A model generated the notes under the pieces. It saw nothing but the letters and a program-made list of their open reading frames with translations. It searched no databases and had not been told where the DNA came from. A DNA stretch of 62,066 bases from JAVZLH01 sp038883475. GTDB taxonomy: Archaea > Thermoproteota > Bathyarchaeia > Bathyarchaeales > Bathycorpusculaceae. A program made the translations under genes and the position numbers. Each line of letters begins with the position of its first letter. The stretch's first letter is position 1. Positions 33,030 to 41,689 of this stretch are shown here, one piece after another. The stretch lies in the NCBI GenBank assembly GCA_038883475.1, contig JAVZMA010000008.1, positions 1 to 62,066 on the forward strand, written 5' to 3'.

Positions 33030-33271
33030 CTGTCTCTTTTTTGTTCGATTTCAGCGGAGGCTTCAAGGATTTCGCTCCACAATTTCAACGTTTCATGCGC
33101 TTCTTCTTCACTTAAAACTTGGATTGCGTAACCTGCGTGGACAAGAACGTAGTCGCCTACTTTAGCGTCCACAAGCGTCACATTCACCTCTCTTAAAACG
33201 CCTTCTCCGAAATCCACCTGAGCCTTATCATCTTTTAGGCTTACGACCTTCGCTGGAATCGCCAAACACAT
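33026..33271 (-). CDS. hypC: hydrogenase maturation chaperone HypC
   Basis: An 81-residue HypC/HupF protein. It starts with the invariant MCLAIPAKV, in which Cys2 holds the iron intermediate, and contains GDYVLVHAGYAIQVLSEEEA. It hands the Fe(CN)2CO group from HypD to the hydrogenase large subunit. It forms an operon with hypD, and hypF lies 48 bases upstream. Confidence 0.95.
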   Translation of the reverse strand: MCLAIPAKVVSLKDDKAQVDFGEGVLREVNVTLVDAKVGDYVLVHAGYAIQVLSEEEAHETLKLWSEILEASAEIEQKRDS

Positions 33272-33319
33272 TGCCCATCAAAAGAATGCAGAATTTTACG
33301 GCAATAAATCAGTTATGGT

Positions 33320-35599
33320 TCAAAACTGGAAAAATCCACCTACAACCGCTTGACCAAAGGATAAACCGCCGTCGCCGGGTGGAACAACTTTATGGGCAAT
33401 AAATCTTAAACCAGCTTCTTCCACAGTTTTCCGCATATGGAAAGCCAGTATTTCGTTACATGCCGCCCCGCCAGAAAAACCAACAGTCTTAACGTTGTTT
33501 TCTGATGCTTTTTCTATAGCTAGAGTGGCTAAGCCTTTAGCCAGATAAGCATGAGCGGAGTAAGCCAAATCGGCCACACGATGCCTTTTTTTGTTTTCAA
33601 ATATTTCTAGGAGCAACTGCGTGGTGTCTAATGTGTCGCTTTTTATTATGGGGTTTAGCTTCAAAATGTCTTTGCCCTTTAAGGCGGCTGATTCAAGTTT
33701 CATGGCTGGCTCGCCCTCATACGTGCGTTCATAGCATATGCCTAACACGGCGGAAACAGCATCCAAAACCCTTCCACAACTGGTTGTTTCAATAAGGTTA
33801 TGGCGGTTTTCAAGTTGGTGGAGAATCACTTGGATTTCGCTTTCGCCATGCGGAAAACGCTGTTTATTCTGCAACAGCCAGTCCATCACGTCTACTTTTT
33901 TGTGGAGTATTCCAGCCGCTATCCTTAGTGGATAACGTGTAGCCAGATCTCCGCCTATTAGAGGTTGTTTTTCAAGGTGGGCTAAACGCTTGAAACTTGA
34001 GGATTCACTTGTGCAGAGGAGGATTTCTCCACCCCATGCTCCGCCGTCGGCGCCGTATCCGTAACCGTCACAGCAAATGCCCACAATCTCCTCCACGTCG
34101 TGCTCAACCATCAAGGCGGCTATGTGAGCGTAATGGTGCTGCACTTGGATTAGTTGCCAACCGTTTTCTTTCGCCAAATCTTGAGCAAGCTTAGTGGTTG
34201 TAAATTTCGGGTGCAAATCGCAAGCAATCATTTCCACCTTGCTGTTTGTCAAGCGTATAAGATGTTTTGTCGCGTTTTCTAAGAATTCTCTTGTTTCGAT
34301 GTTTTCAACATCGCCTATATGCTGGGATATGAACGCTTTGTTTCCAAGCAAAACGCAAGCGGTGTTGTTCAGCTCTCCACCCAAACCAACAACACAACGC
34401 ATGGCTTTTTTCTTAAGCATAATTGGTGCTGGCGCGTAGCCTCTAGAACGTCTAATAAAAACCGTGTCTTCGCCGTGCATCCGCAGAACAGAGTCGTCGC
34501 ATCTGTGGGCTATTTTTCGGTTGTGGAAGAGGAAGTAGTCAACGGTGTCTCCAAGCGTTTTTAACGCTTCTTCGTTTTCCTTTAATATGGGCTGGTTTGG
34601 TGGGTTGGCGCTTGTCATTACGAAGGCGGGGTCTTCCACTTTGTCAAAAAGCATGTAATGTAAGCCCGTGTAAGGCAACATAACGCCTACATTATGTAGT
34701 TCAGGAGCAATCAAGTCTGAAAGATAATGGTCTTCACTTTTGTTGAGCAGAACTATTGGGCGCGTATAGGAAACCAGCAACTCTTCTTCTTGTCTGCTTA
34801 CTTCAGCGAACGTTTTTACCGCTTCCAAGCTTCGAGCCATAATGGCGAAGGGCTTTTGTTTTCTATGCTTCACCCGTCTAAGCCTAGCAAGAGGCTCGTC
34901 CTTTATGGTTGAGGCGGCAACATGGAAGCCTCCGTAACCCTTAACAGCCACTATGAATCCTTCTGAAAGAAGTTTGCCAGCCTCCCGAACGGGGTCAACG
35001 CCCTCAATTAACTCGCCTTTCCTTGTTGTTAAGTAAACTTTGGGACCGCATTTTGGGCAAGCAACGGTTTGCGCATGGAAACGCCTGTTTAATGGGTCTG
35101 TGTATTCCTTTTTGCAGAAGTTACACATTGGAAACTCTCGCATTGTCGTGTTTTCACGGTCATACGGCAATTTCTCAATGATTGTGAACCTTGGACCGCA
35201 GTCGGTGCATGTGATGAAGAAGTACTCGTATCTCGGGTCTTTTGGGTTTCTGATTTCTTTTAGGCATTCGTTGCATATTGCTATGTCTGGAGGAATAACA
35301 GAGCCCGAAAGTTCTGCTTCATTTGAACTCTTGTAAATCGTGAACTTTTCATATTTCTCTTCTCCAATGACTTCTGTTGTTATAATGTCATAAATTTGGG
35401 CAAGAGGCGGCTTTTTCTCCTTCAAATCACGCATAAAACTTTTAATGCCATTTTCTTCGCCTTCAACGAGAATTTCAACTCCCGCATCGCCCCTGTTCCT
35501 CACATAACCCCTAAGCCCGTTTTTTACGGCTATGCGATAGATGAAGGGGCGGAACCCCACTCCTTGAACTATGCCAGCAACTTTAATCTTTAATTGCAA
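33320..35599 (-). CDS. hypF: carbamoyltransferase HypF
   Basis: A 759-residue HypF, which makes the carbamoyl adenylate for the cyanide ligands. Domains in order: acylphosphatase (residues about 1-90, VAGIVQGVGFRPFIYR); two zinc fingers (CNECLKEI, CTDCGPRF, CNFCKKEY, CPKCGP); YrdC-like (about 200-370); and a Kae1-like C-terminal domain (VQHHYAHIAALMVEHDVEE, GFSGGAACNEILA). It starts at a TTG in a position matching the family's N-terminus. It heads the hypF-hypC-hypD operon. Confidence 0.95.
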   Translation of the reverse strand: MQLKIKVAGIVQGVGFRPFIYRIAVKNGLRGYVRNRGDAGVEILVEGEENGIKSFMRDLKEKKPPLAQIYDIITTEVIGEEKYEKFTIYKSSNEAELSGSVIPPDIAICNECLKEIRNPKDPRYEYFFITCTDCGPRFTIIEKLPYDRENTTMREFPMCNFCKKEYTDPLNRRFHAQTVACPKCGPKVYLTTRKGELIEGVDPVREAGKLLSEGFIVAVKGYGGFHVAASTIKDEPLARLRRVKHRKQKPFAIMARSLEAVKTFAEVSRQEEELLVSYTRPIVLLNKSEDHYLSDLIAPELHNVGVMLPYTGLHYMLFDKVEDPAFVMTSANPPNQPILKENEEALKTLGDTVDYFLFHNRKIAHRCDDSVLRMHGEDTVFIRRSRGYAPAPIMLKKKAMRCVVGLGGELNNTACVLLGNKAFISQHIGDVENIETREFLENATKHLIRLTNSKVEMIACDLHPKFTTTKLAQDLAKENGWQLIQVQHHYAHIAALMVEHDVEEIVGICCDGYGYGADGGAWGGEILLCTSESSSFKRLAHLEKQPLIGGDLATRYPLRIAAGILHKKVDVMDWLLQNKQRFPHGESEIQVILHQLENRHNLIETTSCGRVLDAVSAVLGICYERTYEGEPAMKLESAALKGKDILKLNPIIKSDTLDTTQLLLEIFENKKRHRVADLAYSAHAYLAKGLATLAIEKASENNVKTVGFSGGAACNEILAFHMRKTVEEAGLRFIAHKVVPPGDGGLSFGQAVVGGFFQF

Positions 35600-35711
35600 A
35601 CGTTTCCATCTCTTAACGATTTAGAAACAGAACTTTTCACTTATACGTTTCGAGAAAATGAAAAACTTTGCGCCATCCAATTTTGGAAATAAAAAGAGAA
35701 AGAAAGAAGGG

Positions 35712-36701
35712 CTAGGCTTTTTGTCCACGAACTTCGATGATTTTGTTTTTAAGCACTGGCACAATCTTAAACATGTCTTCAACTACGCCATAATCCGAAA
35801 AGCTGAATATTGGCGCTTTCGGGTCTTTGTTTACGGCTATGATTAGATCCGAGTTTTTCATCCCCAAGACATGCTGGAAGGCTCCGCTTATGCCGAGAGC
35901 TATGTAAAGCTTAGGTTTCACAGTTTTCCCAGATGAGCCCACTTGACGGTCTGCTGGAAGCCAACCCTTATCCACTATTGGACGAGAACACGCAAGCACC
36001 GCACCCAACGTTTTTGCAAGGTCTTCAACCACGGGCACATTAGCTTGGTCCTTTATTCCGCGGCCTATGCCAACAAGCTTCTCTGCGGCTGTTATGTCCA
36101 CTCCGCCTGGTGGTGGAAGAACATATTGTATGAAGCGTTTTGTTGTTATTTCTTCGGTCAAGGGAGATGGAACTTCTATTATTTGGCCGTTTGCTGGTGA
36201 TGATGGCTTTTGGGCTGTGAAGGCTGCTTGGCGCACAGTCACTATGTAGCTTTCGGATTTGCGAAGTTTTGCTTTTACATTCACTTTTCCACCGTACATT
36301 TGCCTTGTCACAACAAAACTATCGTCTTCAAAGGCTAGGTCTATGCAGTCCGTTGCGAGGGGAAGGTTTAAGGAAGCCGCAAGTCTCGGAGCTAGCTCCA
36401 CACCATAAGAAGTATGTCCAATCATTGTTAAGCGCGGCTTATGCTCCTTAATCAGTGTCGCAAGCACTTTTTGGTAAGCGTCAGAGTTGAAGTTCTCAAG
36501 CTTCGCGTCTTCAACCAGCAAGACTTTTTTGGCGTACTCAGACAAGGTCTTGGCGTGTTCTTTGACGCCTTTGCCAAGCAAAACAGCAGTCAGTTCTGCG
36601 CCAGTTTTTTCCGCCATTTCTCTTGCTTTGGTCAACATTTCAAAGGTTGTGTCCCGCATTTGCCCCTGCCTATGTTCAGCCAAAACAAAAAGTTCTGCCA
36701 T
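35712..36701 (-). CDS. etfA: electron transfer flavoprotein, alpha subunit
   Basis: A 329-residue EtfA/FixB. The C-terminal FAD-binding domain has GRGIKDQANVPVVEDLAKTL, the CSRPIVDKGW segment, RQVGSSGKTVKPKLYIALGI and a final SGAFQHVLGMKNSDLIIAVN. The N-terminal domain packs against EtfB. It starts one base after etfB, so the pair is an operon. Neither an acyl-CoA dehydrogenase nor a FixCX partner is adjacent, so the electron donor is open; the crotonase genes 7 kb away suggest an acyl-CoA route. Confidence 0.94.
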   Translation of the reverse strand: MAELFVLAEHRQGQMRDTTFEMLTKAREMAEKTGAELTAVLLGKGVKEHAKTLSEYAKKVLLVEDAKLENFNSDAYQKVLATLIKEHKPRLTMIGHTSYGVELAPRLAASLNLPLATDCIDLAFEDDSFVVTRQMYGGKVNVKAKLRKSESYIVTVRQAAFTAQKPSSPANGQIIEVPSPLTEEITTKRFIQYVLPPPGGVDITAAEKLVGIGRGIKDQANVPVVEDLAKTLGAVLACSRPIVDKGWLPADRQVGSSGKTVKPKLYIALGISGAFQHVLGMKNSDLIIAVNKDPKAPIFSFSDYGVVEDMFKIVPVLKNKIIEVRGQKA

Positions 36702-36702
36702 T

Positions 36703-37491
36703 TTAAATCAGCCCCCTAGCTTTTAGAATTTCAACAATTTTAGCTGCGATTTCATCTGGACTTCCTTTGATAAACTCTGCCTGCTTTTCAACTGGTGGAA
36801 CATACATTTTCTCTATGCTAAGCCATGAACCAGCCACGCCAACATCATTCTCTGTTAAGCCAACATCCGCTAAACCCATCACCTTTATCTCTTTCTGCAT
36901 AGCCTTTCTAATGCCCATAATCGAAACGTAACGGGGCTCATTTATACCCGTTTGAACAGCGAACAATGCTGGAAGCTTAACCTCTAACTGTTCTTCAAGT
37001 CCGCCTTCGAGTTCGCGGTTAACTTTAGCTAATCCAGTGCCTAACTCGATTTTTTTAACCATAGTCACGTGCGGTATGCCCAACAGCTCCGCCAAGATTG
37101 GGCCTACCATGGCGCTGCCATCGTCGCCTGCCTGTGCTCCAGTCAGTATTAGGTCAAAGTGCAGAGTTTTTATTGCGCCCCAGAGGATTTTCGCGGTTGC
37201 AAAGGCGTCTGAACCCTCAAACTTCGGGTCCATTAAGTGTATGGCTGTGTCTGCGCCGCGGGCGAGGCACTTTCTTAATGTGGAGTCTGCGTCTTTTGGG
37301 CCTATTGTTATGGCTGTAACTGTTCCACCAACTTTCTCTTTTATTCGCACAGCCTCTTCCAAAGCATAGTCGTCCCACTCGTTAATGTCGAAGACAAGCC
37401 CGCCTTTGTCTATGGATTTTCCGCTGGCGTCGATTTTCAGTTCTGCTTCTGCTGTTTCTGGAACGTGCTTAACACAAACGATTATGTCCAA
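36703..37491 (-). CDS. etfB: electron transfer flavoprotein, beta subunit
   Basis: About 262 residues from a TTG at 37491, giving the family start DIIVCVKHVPETAEAE; a TTG at 37509 would add six residues. The nucleotide-binding signature reads LTGAQAGDDGSAMVGP, closer to the VGP form seen in bifurcating ETFs than to the AMP-binding form of classical ETF. The C-terminus carries MGIRKAMQKEIKV, the usual recognition-loop region. It is co-transcribed with etfA. A TATA-like CTATATG (minus strand) is near 37545. Confidence 0.92.
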   Translation of the reverse strand: MDIIVCVKHVPETAEAELKIDASGKSIDKGGLVFDINEWDDYALEEAVRIKEKVGGTVTAITIGPKDADSTLRKCLARGADTAIHLMDPKFEGSDAFATAKILWGAIKTLHFDLILTGAQAGDDGSAMVGPILAELLGIPHVTMVKKIELGTGLAKVNRELEGGLEEQLEVKLPALFAVQTGINEPRYVSIMGIRKAMQKEIKVMGLADVGLTENDVGVAGSWLSIEKMYVPPVEKQAEFIKGSPDEIAAKIVEILKARGLI

Positions 37492-37605
37492 ACCTGGCTC
37501 ACTCTCCAAGCGATTGAAAACTTGATTAACAATTCGTCATCATATAGTTTTTGCTTTGCAACCACGCTTTTGAATGTAACAAGCTTAAAGGAACATTTTC
37601 CAGTG

Positions 37606-37632
37606 AAAACCTTAACAGTGAATTATAATTTT
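37606..37632. repeat. 27-bp direct repeat, copy 1
   Basis: This copy reads AAAAC then CTTAACAGTGAATTA, TA, ATTTT. It matches the copy at 38077-38103 at 24 of 27 positions, in the same orientation. The two copies bracket the retropepsin-like gene and nothing else. They may be the duplicated ends of an insertion or the remnants of a recombination event. Confidence 0.6.
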
Positions 37633-37661
37633 TCAAAACATGAAAGATAGAAACTTGATTT

Positions 37662-38021
37662 TTACAGTATCATTAGGTCCAGCGGCGTTAGTTTTCCTGT
37701 TACTGGGTCTACTCTCAAGCCCAGCAGCTCTAAGGTTGTCACGCCCAAAACTATGGGGGTCTTCTCATCCGCTATAGCCACAACAGAGGTTACGCCTTCC
37801 CCATTGATGATTATGTAAGCCTCAGAAACCGGATATTCTACAACATCGCCATTAGCCATCTTAAACCTTCTCCTACCAGTCTCCTTCAACTTCAGCTTAT
37901 CAGCAACACTCTTTGGAATAACCGTGTAAATCGCACCAGTATCCACAATAAACTCTAGCTCTACTCTTAAATTACGGTCAGACGGATTAGCAACTGTTCC
38001 ACGAACCCGCACGTCACCCAC
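37662..38021 (-). CDS. retropepsin-like aspartic protease (clan AA)
   Basis: A 119-residue single-domain protein of retroviral-protease type. The catalytic motif is FIVDTGAIYTVIP, with the DTG aspartate near residue 27, and the flap region is MANGDVVEYPVSEAYIIING. The second family signature is present as VLGVTTLELLGLRVDP. Proteins of this size would work as homodimers. It starts at a GTG within a perfect 11-bp tandem duplication. Direct repeats lie on both sides. No transposon or viral gene is near, and its substrate is unknown. Confidence 0.82.
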   Translation of the reverse strand: MGDVRVRGTVANPSDRNLRVELEFIVDTGAIYTVIPKSVADKLKLKETGRRRFKMANGDVVEYPVSEAYIIINGEGVTSVVAIADEKTPIVLGVTTLELLGLRVDPVTGKLTPLDLMIL

Positions 38022-38032
38022 ACGTCACCCAC
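38011..38032. repeat. 11-bp tandem duplication at the retropepsin start codon
   Basis: ACGTCACCCAC occurs twice head to tail. On the coding strand it duplicates the GTG start and the next codons in a different frame (offset 11), so only the copy nearer the gene gives the protein. It looks like a recent slippage duplication. Confidence 0.7.
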
Positions 38033-38076
38033 AACAATCGCCAAACAAAATAATATAAAGATAAAAAATAACAATA

Positions 38077-38103
38077 AAAACATTAACAGTGAATTACGAT
38101 TTT
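38077..38103. repeat. 27-bp direct repeat, copy 2
   Basis: This copy reads AAAAC then ATTAACAGTGAATTA, CG, ATTTT. It is the partner of the copy at 37606-37632, with three mismatches in 27. It lies in the A/T-rich gap between the retropepsin gene and the NfnB-like gene. Confidence 0.6.
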
Positions 38104-38127
38104 ATCTAGAGGTAGGGTGTTATTGGC

Positions 38128-39540
38128 TTATTTTTTATTCATTAGATATTGGTGGATGGCTCTTGCTGCTTTCTTGCCAGCGCCCATAGCACTTATCACC
38201 GTGGCTTCGCCCGTCACGATGTCGCCTCCAGCGTAAACTCCCTCAAGGCTTGTTTGTCCGTTTTCATCCGCCACAATCGTACCCCACTTTGTAACTTCTA
38301 AGCCCTCCGTAGTGCGCTGAATTATCGGATTTGGAGTCCGCCCAATGGCTATGATAACTGTGTCAGCGTCCACAAGAAACTCTGAACCTTTAACTGGCAC
38401 TGGTCTACGCCTTCCAGACTCGTCTGGAGGACCAAGTTCCATGCGAATGCATTCCATCTGCTTAACCCAACCCTTCTCGTCGCCGATAAACCGTGTGGGC
38501 GTGGATAGGAACTTGAAGATTATTCCCTCTTCCTCAGCGTTTTCAACCTCTTCCTTCCGCGCTGGCATCTCCTCCCTCGAACGCCTATAAACTACGCAGA
38601 CATCTTCAGCGCCGAGGCGCAATGCAGAACGCGCAGAGTCCATTGCAACGTTGCCGCCGCCTATGACGGCTACATGCTTGCCAATCCTTATCGGCGTATC
38701 ATACTCTGGAAAAGCGTAAGCCTTCATCAAGTTAACCCTAATCAAAAACTCGTTAGCAGAATAAATTCCGCCGAGGTTCTCGCCGGGCAAACCCATGAAC
38801 TGAGGTAGACCAGCCCCCGTACCAATAAAAACAGCGTCAAAACCCCTTTCCTTTAACAGTTCCGGAATCGTGTATGTCCTACCAATCAGATAGCCAAGAT
38901 TAAGCTTTACTCCCAGCTTTTGAATGTACTCAACTTCAGCCTGAACTATGCTTTTTGGCAAACGAAACTCGGGGATTCCGTAAACAAGAACGCCCCCTGG
39001 AAGATGCAAAGCTTCGAATATGACGACTTCGTGTCCAAGCTTTGCAAGGTCAGCTGCAACTGTCAGCCCAGCTGGTCCAGCGCCTATCACCGCGACTTTC
39101 TTTCCGGTTGGCGGTGCTTTCTCGGGTATTGTGAAGCCGCGGGCTCTTTCCCAGTCAGCTAAAAACCTTTCTAATCTGCCTATGCTAACTGGGTCGCCAG
39201 CCTTCCCCATGACACAGTTTTTTTGGCATTGTTCTTCTTGGGGACAGACGCGTCCGCAGATTGCTGGTAAACTGTTCTTTTCCTTAATCTTTTTTATAGC
39301 TTCTTCATACTTCTTTTCACGCAAAAGTTTAATAAAGGCTGGAATTTCGATTTCCACGGGGCAGCCTTGCACGCATTGGGGTTTTGGACACTGCAAGCAG
39401 CGGCTTGCCTCTTCTAGGGCTTGTTCTTCCGTGTAGCCTAAGGCGACTTCGTTAAAGTTTCGTTTGCGAACTTCTGGAGGCTGTTTTGGAATGGGTACAG
39501 CCTCTTTCTTTATCTTTGGTTTAGGTTTACTTTCTGCCAC
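38128..39540 (-). CDS. NfnB/SudA/GltA-like NADPH-dependent flavoprotein, large subunit
   Basis: A 470-residue protein of the glutamate-synthase-small-subunit family. The N-terminal Fe-S domain has CLQCPKPQCVQGCP and CGRVCPQEEQCQKNC. The FAD loop reads VAVIGAGPAGLTVAADLAKL and the NADP loop HVAVIGGGNVAMDSARSALR with VVYRRSREEMPAR. The GTG start at 39540 has GGAGG eight bases before it and overlaps the end of the NfnA-like gene by 14 bases. No GltB-type glutamate synthase is nearby, so with its partner it is most likely an NfnAB- or sulfide-dehydrogenase-type ferredoxin:NADP oxidoreductase. Confidence 0.93.
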   Translation of the reverse strand: MAESKPKPKIKKEAVPIPKQPPEVRKRNFNEVALGYTEEQALEEASRCLQCPKPQCVQGCPVEIEIPAFIKLLREKKYEEAIKKIKEKNSLPAICGRVCPQEEQCQKNCVMGKAGDPVSIGRLERFLADWERARGFTIPEKAPPTGKKVAVIGAGPAGLTVAADLAKLGHEVVIFEALHLPGGVLVYGIPEFRLPKSIVQAEVEYIQKLGVKLNLGYLIGRTYTIPELLKERGFDAVFIGTGAGLPQFMGLPGENLGGIYSANEFLIRVNLMKAYAFPEYDTPIRIGKHVAVIGGGNVAMDSARSALRLGAEDVCVVYRRSREEMPARKEEVENAEEEGIIFKFLSTPTRFIGDEKGWVKQMECIRMELGPPDESGRRRPVPVKGSEFLVDADTVIIAIGRTPNPIIQRTTEGLEVTKWGTIVADENGQTSLEGVYAGGDIVTGEATVISAMGAGKKAARAIHQYLMNKK

Positions 39541-40366
39541 AACTGCAACCTCCTTTAAGCTCCCATAGGAGCGCGCTTAAACGCTCTTCTGGGAGGAACA
39601 AGCGTTGACGCTTAATTAATTCGTCAAAATCCACCATGTGACCGTCAAACTCTGGTCCGTCGACGCATCCGAACTTCATTTTTCCGCCGACGCTTACTCT
39701 GCATACACCGCACATTCCCATGCCATCAACCATTATGGGAGTTAAAGTCACAACTGTGGGGATGCCGAACGGTTTTGTAATTTCGCAAACATTCTTCATC
39801 ATGACAACAGGACCCATGGCGACGCAACGGTCAAATTTTTCTTTAGCTAGGACATCCTTCAAAAAGTCCAATCCCTTATAGCCTACTGAACCATCATCCG
39901 TTGCCACGTAAAGTTTTTGGCTTAAAGCCTTCATCTCCTCAACAAAGAAAAGCAGCTCCTTTATTCTTGCTCCGACAACTGTTATAACAGTGTTTCCAGC
40001 TTCCCTCAACGCTTTAACTTGCAAGAGCATGGGCGCAATCATGACGCCCCCGCCAACGCAAAGAACATTGCCAAACTTCTTGATTTCAGATGGATTTCCG
40101 AGGGGGCCAGTTATGTTAAGTATGTAGTCTCCTTCTTTTAGGAGACCAAGTTGCTTCGTTGTTTTGCCAACTTCATTGAAGACAAATGTTATTGTTCCCT
40201 TTTTTGCATCGTATCCGGCTATGGTGAGCGGTATCCTCTCGCCCTTCTCGTCAATAACCACTATTATGAATTGTCCGGGTTTGGCTTTCTCAGCCATCTC
40301 TGGAGCGTAGACTTCAAAAAGCTTAATTTTTGGAGCCAATTCTTTTTTGGTTAAGATTTTATACAT
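39527..40366 (-). CDS. NfnA/SudB-like FAD and [2Fe-2S] subunit
   Basis: A 279-residue ferredoxin-NADP-reductase-like subunit. The FAD region has KPGQFIIVVIDEKGERIPLT, the NAD region GNVLCVGGGVMIAPMLLQV, and the C-terminus MCGVCRVSVGGKMKFGCVDG, the [2Fe-2S] ligand set of this family. It pairs with the large subunit for NADH/NADPH and ferredoxin exchange, with electron bifurcation in characterised Nfn. It starts one base after the MvhD-like gene, so all three genes are a single transcript. Confidence 0.93.
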   Translation of the reverse strand: MYKILTKKELAPKIKLFEVYAPEMAEKAKPGQFIIVVIDEKGERIPLTIAGYDAKKGTITFVFNEVGKTTKQLGLLKEGDYILNITGPLGNPSEIKKFGNVLCVGGGVMIAPMLLQVKALREAGNTVITVVGARIKELLFFVEEMKALSQKLYVATDDGSVGYKGLDFLKDVLAKEKFDRCVAMGPVVMMKNVCEITKPFGIPTVVTLTPIMVDGMGMCGVCRVSVGGKMKFGCVDGPEFDGHMVDFDELIKRQRLFLPEERLSALLWELKGGCSCGRK

Positions 40367-40367
40367 T

Positions 40368-41579
40368 TTACTTTGCCTCCCTTTTAACTGGTTTTAAAGG
40401 TTTCATTGCGGCGATTTTCTTTAAGAAAGCGTTAAATTTCTGTTCAAAGGCTCCTGTGCATCGCGGAGAATTTTCAAAAAGTTCAAAGCGTTCTAGCAGA
40501 TTTGCTTTTTTTAGATAATCTTTTAGCACGGTTATGTTTCTTTCAGCCGTGTCTCTGCCCTCTTGAAGTTTACAGTCCTCCGCTGGACAGACAACAGCCA
40601 TAACGCCATCAAACCCACTCTGTAAGGCGTTCACCACATGCACTGGATCAAGAGCCTTAAAACACGGAACTTCTAGGGTTACAGCGTTCTTTTTGAGAAG
40701 GACGCTTTCTGGGTTGTCCAAAGCTTGAAACTCAGACCATTGACAGCAAAAGACTAAAATCACGGGAGACTTGCCCTCAGCCTTTAGCTTGTATGCCGAT
40801 TCCCAATATCGCTTTAGCACGTTTTCAAATTCGAAGCCCTTAAGTTGGATTGCATGGTGTGGACAGACAAGCGCACATGCTCCACAGCCCATGCAATAGT
40901 CGTAAAGTATTTTTGGTGTTGCAAAAGCCTCAGCTTCTATGGCGGCGTAGGGGCATATGAAAACGCATTTGTCGCAGCCGACGCATTTCGTGGTGTCGTA
41001 AACAACCTTTCTAGAGTATTTCACCACTCTAACGGCGTCTTTACTGAAACCTAACTGTTCAAGAACTTTTTTGCCTAAGAAAAGCCTTCGGGTGTTAATT
41101 TTTGTGCCTTCTTTGAAGCGGCAGAAGGCATCCTCGCATTGAATTGAAACAATGTTTTTTATGCCAGACCCTAAAACCTTGAAGACGAACTCCGTGGGTA
41201 CACGCCCAGAACACGGCAAGCGTAGTGGAATATAGTTCTTTATGCTTAAGCCTTGTTCGGTTAGGATTTCCTCAACCTCTAATGTTGATGGGGAATTGCC
41301 CCTACACATTAGAACAAGAGTTTCGCTCCCCAATTTTTTCCGCGTTTTCTCAACGTAATCCAACAGGTCGCGGTAATTGTAGTAGGCAATTTCTATCGCG
41401 AAAACTGGGCACGCGCTATAGCATATTCCACAAAGCTGACATTTCTGCACATCTATTTCGACTTTCCCAGTTTCGGCATCTCTATTTATAGCCTCATAAG
41501 GACAAATTGAATAACATATCGAACATTTGCTGCAGTAATCTTGGTTAATGCTTATTACAGCCACACATTCCTCTTCCAT
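40368..41579 (-). CDS. multi-cluster electron carrier with two MvhD-like domains and four [4Fe-4S] motifs
   Basis: A 403-residue protein. Residues 16-60 hold two ferredoxin motifs (CSKCSICYSICP and CQLCGICYSACP). An MvhD/FlpD-like domain follows (about 85-190: LVLMCRGNSPST, LPCSGRVP, QCEDAFCRFKEGT). Two more ferredoxin motifs come next (CVGCDKCVFICP and CMGCGACALVCP, about 200-250). A second MvhD-like domain ends it (about 275-385: LVFCCQWSEFQAL, VPCFKALDP, VCPAEDCKLQEGRDTAER). MvhD normally links a hydrogenase or formate dehydrogenase to HdrA. Here it is the first gene of the NfnAB-like operon. It probably routes ferredoxin or HdrA-type electrons into that flavoprotein; no hdr gene is in the window. 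Confidence 0.85.
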   Translation of the reverse strand: MEEECVAVISINQDYCSKCSICYSICPYEAINRDAETGKVEIDVQKCQLCGICYSACPVFAIEIAYYNYRDLLDYVEKTRKKLGSETLVLMCRGNSPSTLEVEEILTEQGLSIKNYIPLRLPCSGRVPTEFVFKVLGSGIKNIVSIQCEDAFCRFKEGTKINTRRLFLGKKVLEQLGFSKDAVRVVKYSRKVVYDTTKCVGCDKCVFICPYAAIEAEAFATPKILYDYCMGCGACALVCPHHAIQLKGFEFENVLKRYWESAYKLKAEGKSPVILVFCCQWSEFQALDNPESVLLKKNAVTLEVPCFKALDPVHVVNALQSGFDGVMAVVCPAEDCKLQEGRDTAERNITVLKDYLKKANLLERFELFENSPRCTGAFEQKFNAFLKKIAAMKPLKPVKREAK

Positions 41580-41689
41580 CCGACATTTCTCCCTAAAGCC
41601 TTTAACGCTTCATGTTTATCGGCGCATCAGCTAATGTTTAGAAATTCTGAGAATACACTTGGAGTGATATAATATTTTTGGAGAATCTT

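Noticed and set aside
38128..39540. Glutamate synthase small subunit (GltD) as a functional name
   Set aside because: No large glutamate synthase subunit is adjacent and the partner is an NfnA/SudB-type protein, so an Nfn/Sud role fits better.
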